Shown in pieces: positions 19,807 to 30,900 of a DNA stretch of 49,749 nucleotides. Both the position numbers and the translations under genes were made by a program. The stretch comes from an uncultured Verrucomicrobiota bacterium. GTDB lineage: Bacteria; Verrucomicrobiota; Verrucomicrobiia; Verrucomicrobiales; Akkermansiaceae. Position 1 is the first letter of the stretch. Each line of letters opens with the position of its first letter. The notes beneath the pieces were generated by a model. The model was not told where the DNA came from. It worked only from the letters and a program-made list of their open reading frames with translations, and searched no databases. Where the stretch lies: NCBI GenBank assembly GCA_913063525.1, contig CAJXYV010000003.1:1-49749 (forward strand). Reading direction: 5' to 3'.

Positions 19807-20661
19807 TCAAGAAATCGCCAGCAGGAACGCACCGCAGATCCCGGCTTCTTGTCCGAGCGCGGGTGGGTACACGTAGTCAGGGACCAGCGCCGGCGGGAAA
19901 TAACCTGCCGCCAGTTCCACCATCTGCGCGTTGATTTTTGCGTGCAGCCCGGCCGCCTGCGATACGCCGCCGCCGACAATGACCCGCGATGGCGAGACGA
20001 TCGCGAGCAGCGAAAGAATGCCGTGGGCCAAATACCATGCCTGCGTGTCCCACGCCGGATGGTCGGCGGGAAGTTCGTGCGCGGGCCTGCCCCAGCGCGC
20101 GGCGATGGCGGGACCACTGGCAAGCCCTTCGAGGCAGTCGCCGTGAAACGAGCAGACGCCGGGAAAATCGTCGCTCGGCCGGCGTGGCACTTTCAGGTGG
20201 CCGAACTCGGGGTGCAGTGCGCCATGAATCAAGCGGCCGCCCGAAAGGATCCCGCCGCCGATGCCCGTGCCGATGGTAATATAAGCCACGTCATCCAGAC
20301 CTTTGGCTGCACCGATTGTCGCCTCGGCGAGGACCGCGGCGTTGACGTCGGTGTCGAGCGTGAGCTTTGCGCTCGGAAAGGCGGCGGCGAGTGTCTTGAT
20401 CAGCGGAAATCCCGCCCATCCCGGTTTGGGAGTGGCGAGGATTTGACCGTAGTTCTCGCGTCCCGGAGTCACGCCGACCGGTCCAAACGCTGCGATGCCG
20501 ATGCACCTAGGTTCACCGCGTTCCGCCAGCCATTGGCTGGCGATCGCGAGCGTCTCTTCGGGCAGAGTCGTCGGGAATCGGTATTCCTCAACGACTCGTC
20601 CTTTCGCCGAGCCGATGGCAACGACCGTCTTCGTCCCGCCCAGTTCGATGCCCGCGATCAC
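19807..20661 (-). CDS. ROK-family sugar kinase (fructokinase-like)
   Basis: 284 aa. The ATP-binding motif GIELGGTKT is at residues 4-12 and the catalytic Asp105 in LDTDVNAAV. The zinc site of ROK kinases is present: His155 in HPEFGH, and Cys170, His173, Cys176 in CSFHGDC. The combination HPEFGH plus CxFHGDCLEGLASGPA is characteristic of bacterial ROK fructokinases of the GmuE/YdhR type. It starts only 9 bp after the KDPG aldolase stop, in a cluster with tagaturonate epimerase. That context raises the possibility that it phosphorylates an intermediate of hexuronate breakdown such as 2-keto-3-deoxygluconate, a job usually done by PfkB-type KdgK. Sequence favours fructose; context leaves it open. 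Confidence 0.88.
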   Translation of the reverse strand: MIAGIELGGTKTVVAIGSAKGRVVEEYRFPTTLPEETLAIASQWLAERGEPRCIGIAAFGPVGVTPGRENYGQILATPKPGWAGFPLIKTLAAAFPSAKLTLDTDVNAAVLAEATIGAAKGLDDVAYITIGTGIGGGILSGGRLIHGALHPEFGHLKVPRRPSDDFPGVCSFHGDCLEGLASGPAIAARWGRPAHELPADHPAWDTQAWYLAHGILSLLAIVSPSRVIVGGGVSQAAGLHAKINAQMVELAAGYFPPALVPDYVYPPALGQEAGICGAFLLAIS

Positions 20662-20670
20662 GACGTTCGA

Positions 20671-21303
20671 TTATCGCGCCGCAGCAGCGGCGGCCAGTGC
20701 TTCGCGCGTGATGCGGGTGATCTCCGCCCACTTGCCGTCGTTGACGAGTTGTTTATCGACCATCCACGAACCGCCGATGGCTGCCACGACGGGCAATTTG
20801 AGATAGGCCGCGAGATTGCCCGAGGAAACACCCCCCGTGGGCACAAACTTCACGCCCGTGTGGCCGTAAGGACCGGCCAGCGCCTTGAGCATGTCCACAC
20901 CGCCCGCGACTTCTGCCGGGAAAAACTTCAGCAACTTGCAACCCAGTGAGAGCGCCAGTTCGACATCGCTTGGCGTCATCACGCCGGGTGAAAACTGCAG
21001 GCCGATCGCCTTGGCCGCTGCGATGATGTTTGGGTTGAGACCCGGTGCCAGTCCGAAGACCGCGCCCGCATCTTTTGCGCGTTTCACTTGGTCGACTTCA
21101 AGCAGTGTGCCGGCACCCAGCAGAATTTCGGGGAAACGAGCGGCGATGCGCTGGATCGATTCCTCCGCCGCAGCAGTGCGGAAGGTGATTTCCATGATGT
21201 CGAGACCGCCTTCGAGCAGGGCCTCGGCCAATGGTACGGCGGATTCAACACGGTCGAGGACGACAACGGGGACAATGCGTTTGGCGAGGATGCGATCAAT
21301 CAT
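20671..21303 (-). CDS. eda: 2-dehydro-3-deoxy-phosphogluconate / 4-hydroxy-2-oxoglutarate aldolase
   Basis: 210 aa from the ATG at 21303 (MIDRILAKRIVPVVVLD); an in-frame ATG at 21465 would add 54 residues without homology. This class I aldolase splits KDPG into pyruvate and glyceraldehyde 3-phosphate, the last step of the Entner-Doudoroff and hexuronate pathways. Catalytic residues are visible: Glu38 in IMEITFRT, the Schiff-base Lys126 in KLLKFFPAE and the phosphate-binding 'FVPTGGVSSGN'. Length is normal. It lies between uxaE (159 bp upstream) and the ROK kinase (9 bp downstream), all on the minus strand. Confidence 0.94.
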   Translation of the reverse strand: MIDRILAKRIVPVVVLDRVESAVPLAEALLEGGLDIMEITFRTAAAEESIQRIAARFPEILLGAGTLLEVDQVKRAKDAGAVFGLAPGLNPNIIAAAKAIGLQFSPGVMTPSDVELALSLGCKLLKFFPAEVAGGVDMLKALAGPYGHTGVKFVPTGGVSSGNLAAYLKLPVVAAIGGSWMVDKQLVNDGKWAEITRITREALAAAAAAR

Positions 21304-21461
21304 GGCGATGGTTTTGAGGGTGGCGGGTGATGGAAGAGAGCGAAAGCAAATAGGATGTTCACATTCGAAATTGCGGCCGATGGGGCGGGGCAGCACCACG
21401 AAAGAACCACCCACCTTTGACCGCACACGCTGCGTCCGACCAAAAGGGGTGTAGGGATTAA

Positions 21462-22712
21462 TCACAGGAACAGCACCTTCATGTGGCGATCCAGCAAGTT
21501 GCCGGTGACGTTTTTGGCAACCACTGTGGAGTTGTCCTTCAACGCTTGAATGTAGGTGTCGCCGAGTTGCGCGGCGACCTTGAAGCCGACATGCAGCAGC
21601 TGGCGGAGGTTCGCGTTGTAGCCGGGGTTGGCCGGATCGTGGCGGAGCGCGTCGGTGAACTGCGTGCTGGTCCAGCCGCTGACTTCCTCGGCGGAAGGAA
21701 GTTTGGCGTAATCGATGTCGATGACCGTTGCGTAAGGTTCGCAGAGCGCTTCCTTCTTTTCCAGCGCTTTGATGTAGATCTCCTTGGCCAGGGCCAAGCC
21801 GGTGCCGCCTGCTTCGGCGAGACCGACGATTTCTTCCAGCCAGTTGGTGCCGGCCGTCTTGATGTGGAGGCCCGCACCCGTGCGCTGGATCGCGCGCTTG
21901 ATGGCTGGGTAGATCGAAAACTTGTCGGAACCGGAGTGCACGGAAAGTTTCAGCGTCGCTGGCAGACCGTAGTTTTTCACCGCGTGGGCGATGACGGCGA
22001 GGTCGTCGTTGAATTCCTTTTCGAACTGCGGCACGTCACCGACATAATCGACACCCTTGTTGAAACGTCCGGTGAACTTCGGCGCGATCGTTTGGATCGG
22101 GATGCCTTGGTCGGCGATCGCCGCGAGGATGATCAGCATTTCCGGCGGCGTTTGCGGGCTGTCGGTTTCGTCCATCGAGACTTCGGTGACGAAGTTATCG
22201 ACGCCGCCCTTGGCTGCGACGATGTGCTGATAGATTGCCGCCGCCTTTTGGGTGGCCTTGAGGAATTGGTTCGCCGTTTTCTCGACGTCCTCGCGCGTGA
22301 TCTGGAATGGCTGGGCGATGCCATCGATCGCCACGGTGCCAATCAGCTCGGGGTGGCGGGCGATGAATGCTTCGACGTCCGCTGGCGTTGCCGCTTCACC
22401 GATGTCATCCGCGACATCGAGCGTGAAAAAATCGCAAGGCGCGACAAAACGATCGACCGTGGAAAGGTTGATGTGGTCGGCGTCGAGCAGGTATTCGCCC
22501 GTCCAGCCGAGATCGGCCACGGCCTTGTCCGCCGCCTGGCGAGTCTGGATCGGCTCCGAGCCGATGATGTTGTGTTCGCGGTTCGACTTGTTCCAGACAG
22601 GAGTGATGTCGATGCCGAGCTTTTTGGCTTCAATGAAAGCAGCGAGCTGGGCGTGTGCGCCATTGGCGAAACGATCGCCGACGCCGAAGGTGTATTTAGG
22701 GCAGGTCTTCAT
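21462..22712 (-). CDS. uxaE: Tagaturonate/fructuronate epimerase
   Basis: 416 aa from the ATG at 22712 (MKTCPKYTFGVGDRFANGAHAQL); an in-frame ATG at 22901 is less likely because the family starts at KYTFGVGDRF. UxaE interconverts D-tagaturonate and D-fructuronate, joining the galacturonate and glucuronate branches, and is known from Thermotoga and other bacteria that lack the two-enzyme UxaB/UxaA route. Supporting segments include 'GIDITPVWNKSNREHNIIGSEP', 'DADHINL', 'VSMDETDSPQTPPEML', 'KFTGRFNKGVDYVGD' and 'SVHSGSDKFSIYP'. Neighbours (KDPG aldolase, sugar kinase) fit the same catabolic route. The 154 bp upstream should hold its promoter. Confidence 0.88.
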   Translation of the reverse strand: MKTCPKYTFGVGDRFANGAHAQLAAFIEAKKLGIDITPVWNKSNREHNIIGSEPIQTRQAADKAVADLGWTGEYLLDADHINLSTVDRFVAPCDFFTLDVADDIGEAATPADVEAFIARHPELIGTVAIDGIAQPFQITREDVEKTANQFLKATQKAAAIYQHIVAAKGGVDNFVTEVSMDETDSPQTPPEMLIILAAIADQGIPIQTIAPKFTGRFNKGVDYVGDVPQFEKEFNDDLAVIAHAVKNYGLPATLKLSVHSGSDKFSIYPAIKRAIQRTGAGLHIKTAGTNWLEEIVGLAEAGGTGLALAKEIYIKALEKKEALCEPYATVIDIDYAKLPSAEEVSGWTSTQFTDALRHDPANPGYNANLRQLLHVGFKVAAQLGDTYIQALKDNSTVVAKNVTGNLLDRHMKVLFL

Positions 22713-22782
22713 AAGGTAGATGTCAGGGTGATAATTTGCTGGGGACGAATCTTTTTTAAAACCATCTATCCGATCTGCGAAC

Positions 22783-22812
22783 AAAAAACTTTTCCCCTTT
22801 TGGGTTAGTTTA
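22783..22812 (-). terminator. Possible terminator of the nspC gene
   Basis: On the minus strand AAACTAACCC is followed by AAAA and GGGGAAAAGTTTTTT, giving a stem (AAACT/AGTTT plus CCC/GGG around a small internal loop) ending in six T. It is located 55 bp after the nspC stop and 70 bp before uxaE. The stem is short and mostly A-T, so confidence is limited. Confidence 0.4.
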
Positions 22813-22866
22813 CGGCGAGTGCTGGCTTGGATGGTACGCGGGCGAGGTTTTCCAAGTAGATAACCG

Positions 22867-24048
22867 TTAGGAAAGCCGGTCGCGGAAGTCGGCGTAGCCA
22901 AACTCGCGGATAATTTCGAGCTGCCCGTCGTCGTGTTGCAGGGCGATGGGAGGGTGCTTCACGCCGTTAAAAGTCGTAGTCTTCACCATCGTGTAGTGCG
23001 CCATGTCGTCGAAGACGAGCACATCGCCGACCACCAGCGCGCGGTGAAAGGAAAAGTCGCCGACGACATCGCCCGCCAGGCAAGTCGGGCCACCGAGGCG
23101 GTAGGTCCACTCGCCGGATTCGCCCGCTGCATGGTAGTTTTCGCCCGCCATCACGACCGCGGGTTGGCCGTGAGACGGTGCGGCATCGACCAGGAAAACG
23201 TCGGGCCGATACGGCATTTCCATCACGTCGGGCATGTGCGCGGTGGCGGAGATGCTGAGGATCGCGAGGCGGTGGCCGGCGGATTCAAACACGTCCATCA
23301 CCGTCGCCCGCAGCACTCCGCTGTGGATGGCGATCGCTTCGCCGGGTTCTAACCAGACATCGACGCCGTAATTGGCGCGGGTCTCCTTCACCAGGAGGAT
23401 CAGCCGCTCGCGGTCGTAGAAGGGCTTGGTGATCCAGTGCCCGCCGCCCATGTTGAGATAGGTGAATTGGGGCAGCCGCAGCAGGTGGCCGAACTTCTCG
23501 TCGACGGCTGTTAGTGTCTTCTCCAGATCGTCGGAGTTCTGCTCGCAGAGCGTGTGGAAGTGCAGGCCGGAGAGCCCCGTTAGATCCGCGCCCGCCAGCT
23601 GTTCGGCGGTGATGCCGAGTCGCGATCCCGCCACGCAGGGGTCGTAGATCGGCGTGTCGCCGGTCGAACATTCCGGGTTGATACGCAGGCCGCAGTGCAG
23701 CGCGCCACTCTGAAAGCGCGGGTGGGCCATCACAAATTCCCGGAAGCGGAACCACTGCGTCAGCGAGTTGAAATCCAAATGATCGGTGAACTCGCACAGC
23801 GCCGCCACGTCCGCCTCGTCGTAGGCGGGCGAGTAGGTGACGATGTGTTTCTGGAAATAGTCGTGCGCCAGCTGGGCCTCCCACAATCCCGACGCGCAGC
23901 AGCCGTCGAGATCGTCGCGCAGGTAAGGGAAGGCCTTCCAGCAGGAAAATCCTTTCAGCGCCAGCACCAAATGGCAGCTGGCGGCTTCCTTCACCTCTCG
24001 CAAAATCGTAGTGTTGCGCTTCAGTGCGGCGGTCGAGATAACAAACAT
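22867..24048 (-). CDS. nspC: Carboxynorspermidine/carboxyspermidine decarboxylase
   Basis: 393 aa from the ATG at 24048 (MFVISTAALKRNTTILREVKE); an in-frame ATG at 24078 adds ten residues. This fold III PLP decarboxylase makes norspermidine or spermidine from the carboxylated precursor, the alternative polyamine route. The PLP lysine is Lys32 in LALKGFS. Other hallmarks are 'GCCASGLWEAQLA', 'GLRINPECSTGDTPIYDPC', 'GLHFHTLCEQNSDDL', 'LNMGGGHWITKPFYD', 'EPGEAIAIHSG' and 'GGPTCLAGDVVGDF'. The partner, carboxynorspermidine synthase (Lys1-like), is not next to it. The gene is transcribed away from the metzincin locus, with about 160 bp in between. Confidence 0.93.
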   Translation of the reverse strand: MFVISTAALKRNTTILREVKEAASCHLVLALKGFSCWKAFPYLRDDLDGCCASGLWEAQLAHDYFQKHIVTYSPAYDEADVAALCEFTDHLDFNSLTQWFRFREFVMAHPRFQSGALHCGLRINPECSTGDTPIYDPCVAGSRLGITAEQLAGADLTGLSGLHFHTLCEQNSDDLEKTLTAVDEKFGHLLRLPQFTYLNMGGGHWITKPFYDRERLILLVKETRANYGVDVWLEPGEAIAIHSGVLRATVMDVFESAGHRLAILSISATAHMPDVMEMPYRPDVFLVDAAPSHGQPAVVMAGENYHAAGESGEWTYRLGGPTCLAGDVVGDFSFHRALVVGDVLVFDDMAHYTMVKTTTFNGVKHPPIALQHDDGQLEIIREFGYADFRDRLS

Positions 24049-24208
24049 AGTTCCTGACACAGGCTGAGACCTAGTCACGCTGCAATCCAGCAGTTTCTAC
24101 CCGATCGCAGGAAATCACAGCCATCAGGGATAAATTCGGGAAGCCGCCGCTTGGTGCGCAACTTGGCGGATCCATGCAGCCTCAAGATTTCGTGGTTGCG
24201 AGAATTTT

Positions 24209-24991
24209 ATGGCTGGCGAAGATCTGTCAAAGCTCATGCTCTGTCTGTCGCCAATTTTTGATTTTTTGAAGTCTTTCGCCAAGAGAGGATGGATATTTTG
24301 GTCGCTGCTGATTTTTGGCTTGGCGGTCAGTTGGGTGATTTTACAGCGACAGACAGAAAAGCCGACGGTCGCGATGGTGAAAACGGCCAAGACTGCCACC
24401 GATGTGCCGGAACAAGTGGCGGCCGCTCCTGGTGCACGGCTGAATTTTGCGGATTTCAAAAAACGTCCGCTGCCCGTGACCCAGCACAGTGCTACCCATG
24501 AATGGACGGAGGGAGATGGTCGCGATCCCCAAGTGGTCCAACAGATCGCCCACAATGAGGACGAATTCATCAGATTGATGGAGGAGAACGAGCGGATCAT
24601 CCGTCGGCAGCTAGTTTATCGCAATGACACTGCCGCCGCTGTGATTCAACGCTCAAAGCTGAATGGCGGAATGGTGAACCGACTGGTCCTTCCGGGTTTG
24701 GATGGAAAGGAACTCGATTTTGAAATTACCGGCGCTGACCTCGAACCATCCGGACAAATCGGGAGCTTTTCTGGCCATTTGGCGGATCGTCCCACATCGA
24801 GGGTGTCGATTGCGTTCAAATTTGGGCGCGAAGCATTCACGGTCATGTCAGCGGATGATGGAATATTTCTCCAAGGAAGTCCGCGCGAGTCGGGTGAGAT
24901 CATCGTCACGAGTTTCGACCCAGACACTTATTCTCCTCCGCTCGGGGAGGATCATATCAAAACCTCCGAAAATTTCAAATCTGCCCAATGA
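24209..24991 (+). CDS. Membrane-anchored protein resembling a reprolysin (M12B) prodomain
   Basis: 260 aa. One membrane segment near residues 27-45 (GWIFWSLLIFGLAVSWVIL) anchors it, with the rest outside. The C-terminal half (about 150-235) has the look of the propeptide of metzincin/reprolysin proteases: 'LVLPGLDGKELDFEITG', then 'FSGHLADRPTSRVSIAFKFG' and 'AFTVMSADDGIFLQGSP', the beta-sandwich pattern G-x-(V/L)-x5-S-x-V-x-(L/I) seen in those prodomains. No cysteine is available for a cysteine switch in that part. Its stop overlaps the next start as ATGA (24988-24991), so translation is coupled to the giant protein that carries a metzincin domain but no prodomain of its own. The family assignment is from pattern recognition, not a search. 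Confidence 0.65.
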   Translation: MAGEDLSKLMLCLSPIFDFLKSFAKRGWIFWSLLIFGLAVSWVILQRQTEKPTVAMVKTAKTATDVPEQVAAAPGARLNFADFKKRPLPVTQHSATHEWTEGDGRDPQVVQQIAHNEDEFIRLMEENERIIRRQLVYRNDTAAAVIQRSKLNGGMVNRLVLPGLDGKELDFEITGADLEPSGQIGSFSGHLADRPTSRVSIAFKFGREAFTVMSADDGIFLQGSPRESGEIIVTSFDPDTYSPPLGEDHIKTSENFKSAQ

Positions 24992-27900
24992 TGATTCCGA
25001 CTTTAAAAACTTTGGTTCGATCCGCTTTTCTCGCTTCCGCGGTCGTCGTTTTCTTGATGTCGGGTCATGCATTTGCTGCGGCCGAGGCGGATTTGCTGGT
25101 CGCCTACGATCAAACTTATCCACCCACCGTCGGTGGTTCGGATAACGTGCAAGTGCTCGCAGCCAATGCCATCGCGGGCTCCAACTTGATCAATGAACGC
25201 TGCGGCACAGGGGCACGCGTGCGGATCGTCGGATATCATCAAGCGGCTCAATATAGTTACCAGGCCAGTTCGAAGGGCGGCTATGTTGGCTGGATGGCAA
25301 ATTACGATTCCCGCCTTGCCGATGTGGTTGATGCCGGTAACGCGCGGGCCGCGGACTTGGTGGCATTTCTCTGCGTATCTACGAGTGATGGTGCAGCCGC
25401 CGTGGCGCAGCAGCCAGGGCGTTATTCCGCGTTTGATCCCGGCCAGTTTTGGTCCACCGTGGTTGCGCACGAACTGGCGGGACACAACTACGGCTGCGAC
25501 CACAAAGGTGGCAGGGAAAATCCAAAAACCGTGATGCTTCACAACTATTGCGGCGGCGGTGCCCAGGCTTGGTATTCCAATCCGAACATCTGGCTCAATG
25601 GCACCCGCTTGCTTGGCGAAGGAAGCTGTCTCGGCGCTGCGGTTAGCGGAGGTGATAACTCTCTTCTCATCAGTAATAATGCCCAAGGGGTGGCCGACCG
25701 CTATACCCGAGTCGTGACCGCGCCAAATCTCGGCAATGTCGTTCAGCGGTGGGCTTTTAATCAAGCGGCCGGCAACGCGCCAGCGGGAACCACGGTGACC
25801 GATTCCGTCGCCGCTACCCTGCAGGCCACGGTGCAGGGAAATGGCGCGATCTTCACCGGCAGCGGGCTGCGTCTTCCTGGCGGCGCGTCGGGCAGTAATG
25901 CCGCCTACCTGCAATTGCCGTCGGGGGTGATTTCGAAAAATACCAACGCGACCATCGAAATCTGGGCATCGCCTCTCTCCGCGCCGAATTGGTCGCGAAT
26001 CGCAGATTTCAACAACGGCACTTCAAATTACCTAACCCTGACTTCGGCCATTGGCACCGACATCACTGCCCAGCGCTTCGAATCCAAGGTCGGCGGCACT
26101 ACGGTGTCGCTCGATAGCGACCTGCCAACCACAGCGGGCGTGCAACACCTTTACACCATCACTTATGCGAGCACGGGTACCGCCACGGGGCGCTGGACGT
26201 GGTATCGCGATGGCGACGAAGTGGCTTTTCTGGATGTCGCCTACGCACTGTCTGCGCTTTCTGACGTGAATAACTGGCTTGGTCGCTCCGCATTTTCGGC
26301 CGACGCCTTTGCCAACTGCGAGTATGCCGAAGTCCGCATCAGTAACGTGGCGATGAGTCGCGATGAAATTCTCGCCAACTACGAACTTGGACCGAACCGA
26401 ACAAGCGCCAGCGCCAATCTGACAATGGACGATGCCCTCGGCTCGACTTCGTTCAACTCTGCCGGCCACTGGAGCGACGGCTTGGCTCCAGCCGCTGGAA
26501 ATAGCTACGAGACCTACAATTTTCGTCTGCGCACGCCGGCCGACACCGTTTCGCGGACCTTTGCCGGAAAATCATTGAAGCTCAGTGGTGGTTGTTTCAC
26601 ATGGAAAGGAACCTCCAGCAATACAATCACCGTCAATGATCTCACTCTTAGCGGCGATTGCGAAGTTCTCCACGCCGGTTCGGGAACGTGGACGCTGGCC
26701 GGAAACCTGAAGGTCGATTCGGACTCTTCCATGATGCGGGCCGCGAATGGCCCGATCAATCTCACCGCCAATCTCACGGGTGCCAGCACGCTGCTTTGCG
26801 TAAACAACACGGTCACGCTGGGCGGTACGAATACAACCTTTAGTGGTAAAATCGCCGTTGGCGATGGGCGGAGCAGTAGCATCGCTATCGATTCGGAGGC
26901 GCGGCTTGGTCCGAATCCTCCCACGCTTGTCACCGACCAGCTCACGTTCAACCGCGGTGTAATCACGACTTCGGGCACTCTGGTCCTTGACGATCCGAAC
27001 CGCGGCATCCTGTTCGACGTCAACGGTGGGACATTCAATGTCGCCAGCGGCACCACCACGCTCTCGTGTCCGCTTTACAGCCCGGATCTTGGGACTTCTG
27101 TTGTTGCCGGTGGGATTGCCAAGGGCGGCCTTGGAACCCTTATTCTCAGCAGCCCCACGAGCACTTTCAGCGGCACCCTCTGTGTGGATACGGCCAGTAC
27201 GACCTCCGACGACGGGATCGTTCGGGTGGTGAACAATCAGGTTCTCGCGAATGCTCATAACCCGATCTACATCAATAATAACACGACCGGCAGCTCGCGG
27301 CTTCAGATCGACGGTTCGTCCGGCGGCATCACCCTGACGCGCGTGTCTCTCGCGGGTCGGAACGGCGTCACTCCTGCCGTTCAGAATCTCGGCGGCACCA
27401 ATAACGTCGGTGGCCTGACCGTGATGGCGGGGGGCACGAACCACATCGTCCAATCCGACAGCGGTTTGCTGAATTTCACGGGTTCGATTTACTCCGGCGC
27501 GACCGGTACCCAAAACATCACCTTCCAAGGCAGTGGTGACATCGCCACGCTCAGCACGATTTCCGAACTTACTGCGGATCTCGTGAACGTCGTCAAAATC
27601 GGCGGCGGTACTTTGACTCTCGAGGGTGAGTGTTCGCACGACGGCACCACCACGCTAAGTGGCGGCACTCTCCGTCTCAATGGCAGCATGACGACGACAA
27701 CAGGTGCGACTACCACTGCCGTCGGCACGACCTTTGCTGGAACGGGCACCACCAGTTCTCCGACCCGGATTGGCGGCATACACGCGCCCGGAAACTCGAC
27801 CAATTCAACGGGCACGCAAACATTCACTGGTGCGCTTACCTACAGCGCGGCTGCAAAACTCAACTGGTCCCTCGTGGCCAACGGCACTGCTGCAAACTCC

Positions 27901-30900
27901 TCCAATAAAGTCGCCGCCCAAACCGTGACGGTCGATGCTGGGGCTGCGGTCAATCTGGTGTTCAACGGAGCGGGAAGCGCGGTGAACTTCACCAACGTTT
28001 ATTGGACGCAGCCACATAGCTGGAGCGTTCTGACAGCCACGGCGATGGGCGGGCAGTTCGCTCTTGGCACCGTCAGCACCGACTCTGCGGGCAACTCGGT
28101 ATCCAGCTTCGGTTCGTTTTCGCTGCAACAAACCGCCACGGATGTGAAGGTCAACTATTTCCCATTGAATGCCACACCGCCTTCGGTCCCGACGGGGCTG
28201 TCCTCGGCGGCTTCGCCAAGCATGGCGGCTCTCGCATGGGTGGCGCCCATCGGTGCCACGAGCTACAACGTAAAGCGCTCTTCGAACTCTGGCGGCCCCT
28301 ACGAAACCATCGCGACAGGCGTGATCGCCACGACTTTCACCGACACTTCCGTGACCAACGGTACGACCTATTATTACGTCATCACCGCGCTGAACCCGTT
28401 TGGCGAGAGCGGCGAATCGGCCGAAATTTTCGCGACACCCCACTTGCCAGCCACGATCAACAAGGCGAGCAACACCACCTATCTCAATCTACCCGGTAGT
28501 TGGACCGGCGGCATTCTTCCCAATGCGTGGGACACTGCGGTGTGGAGTGGTCTGGCAGGGGCAAACTCGGTGACCCTCGGTTCTAACATGAGTCTCAAGG
28601 GAATCACCGTCGCCACGAATGGTGGTGCCGTCAGCATCGGTGCGGGTAATACCCTTACGGTCGGCATGGGCGGCATCGATCTGAGTGCGGCTACGCAAAA
28701 TCTGACCCTCTCTTCTGGACTAACGATTGGCACGGGCCATCAGGTCTGGAACGTCGCTTCCGCTCGCACACTCACGCTCAACACCGGCGCCTTCACCCGC
28801 ACGGCAGGAGCGACGTTGAATATTCAGGGCGCTGGCACGGTGGCCAGTAGCATGACGGGGTTCACCAATACGAACGGCATTTTGGGATCCTGGGCCACTA
28901 TCGGTACCGGTGCATCCACCCTCTACGCCACCCTCAATGCGGGCGTGATTGCTGGCCTAACTGGAACCAGCAGCGCCATCGGCTGGACTAGCACCAACAA
29001 CAATACTTTCAATTACGACGTGTCTGCCACTGCTGGCAACCTTGGCGTCAGTCGGGTGGCCAATACGGTGAGATATACGGGGGCGGCCGCGAGCCAGAAT
29101 TATGGCAACAGTAACACCACCACGCTGACCCTGAATGGTCTGCTAAACGTCGGGACTGGTACCTTGACTCTGACGCAGGCGGGCGGCACCAGTCTTGGTC
29201 AGGTGTTGATCGGTACCAACAATGCTAACGAGCTGGATCTCATCGCTGCCAATGCGGAGATTGCCATTGCGATTCCGATCATGAACACGGGGACAAACGC
29301 TGGATCGGTGATCATTGCCGGGCCGAATACCGTGACCCTTTCCGGATCGAACACGTTCACTGGGGGGCTCAGTCTGAATTCGGGTACCCTTCAGATCGGT
29401 AACGACAGCGCGCTCAGTTCGGGAACGCTCACGATTTACGGCGGTGCCATTCGTGCCACGGGGGCCTCGCGCACCATTGCCAACAATGTGGTCCTCAATG
29501 GCGATTTCACCCTCGGTCGCAACACGGCATTTACCGGCGCGATCACTCTCAACGACAACGTCACCATTACCTCCGCCAACCCAGACGTGCTGGCCACCAC
29601 CACCACGACTTTCAGCGGCATCATCAGCGGAAGCTGCGGCCTCACCTTCACCCAAGGAGCCAATCCCATCGGGACCATTGCTCTCAATGCAGCCAATACC
29701 TACAGTGGAGGCACGACTCTTGCCGCCGGCAATTTGCAGCTTGGAAATGCATCCGGATTCGGTGCGACCACTGGTGCACTCATCGTGAACGGCGGCACGC
29801 TGAATTTGAATGCATTCAGCCCGACGGTCGGCACGCTCTCGGGCACGGGCGGGATCATCGTCAACCAAGCGACCGGAACCTCGACTTTGACATCCCAGTC
29901 GGTGGCCTCGGCCACTTTTGCCGGGTCGCTTCAAAACGGTGCCGCGGGTCAGGTACTATCTCTAACCAAAAAAGGTAGCGGCACGCTCACACTGACGGGT
30001 TCGAGTAGCTACACCGGCGCCACCACCGTGAGTGCGGGAAAACTCTGCGTCACCGGTTCGCTCTCCGCGACAACCACCACCGTTGCCGTAGGCGCGACAC
30101 TCGGCGGTTCCGGTAGCATCGCTGGGGCAGTCACCTGCAATGGCATACTTGCTCCGGGCGTTTCGACCGAAACCTTGACCCTCGGTTCAGGACTGGTTCT
30201 TACCTCCACCAGCACGCTGGATTATGAGCTCGGCACTACATCTGATCGCACCGTCGTTACCGGGAATTTGACCCTCGACGGTACCGTCAACGTCACCGCT
30301 GGCGCTGGCTTCGCTGCCGAAACTTACACACTGATCACTTACACCGGGACTCTTACTAACAATACGCTCAACGTCGGCACTCTGCCCGCAGGCTTCGCCG
30401 CGACGGTCAATACCGCCACCACAGGCCAAATCAATCTGGTTGTCACCAGCACCAAGACCACGCCGACCATCACAGTCGTACCTACCGCAACAGCGATCAC
30501 CTACGGTCAAACGCTTTCCAACTCCTCACTGACGGGTGGCACCGCATCGGTCGCAGGCACCTTCGCGTTCACTGCTCCTAACACAACGCTCAACGCCGGC
30601 ACCGCAAGCCAAAGCGTGACATTCACCCCAACGGATTCCACCAACTACGACACCGTCACCACCACGACCAGCGTGACAGTCAACAAGGCCACTCCGACCA
30701 TCAGCGTCGCGCCGACTGCATCAGCGATCACCTATGGCCAAGCACTCTCCAGTTCCTCGCTGACGGGCGGCACCGCGTCGGTCGCGGGATTCTTCGCATT
30801 CACCACTCCTGCCACCACTCCCAATGCCGGAACTGCGAGCCAGAGCATGACCTTCACTCCTACTGATTCGAGCAACTACAACACCGTTACCACCACGACC

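Noticed and set aside
18106-20949. 947-codon open frame, + strand
   Set aside because: It runs antisense through the MBL nuclease, ROK kinase and part of the aldolase, all with clear catalytic motifs; its own translation has no domain.
21483-22808. 441-codon + strand open frame
   Set aside because: Antisense of uxaE, whose family motifs are unambiguous.
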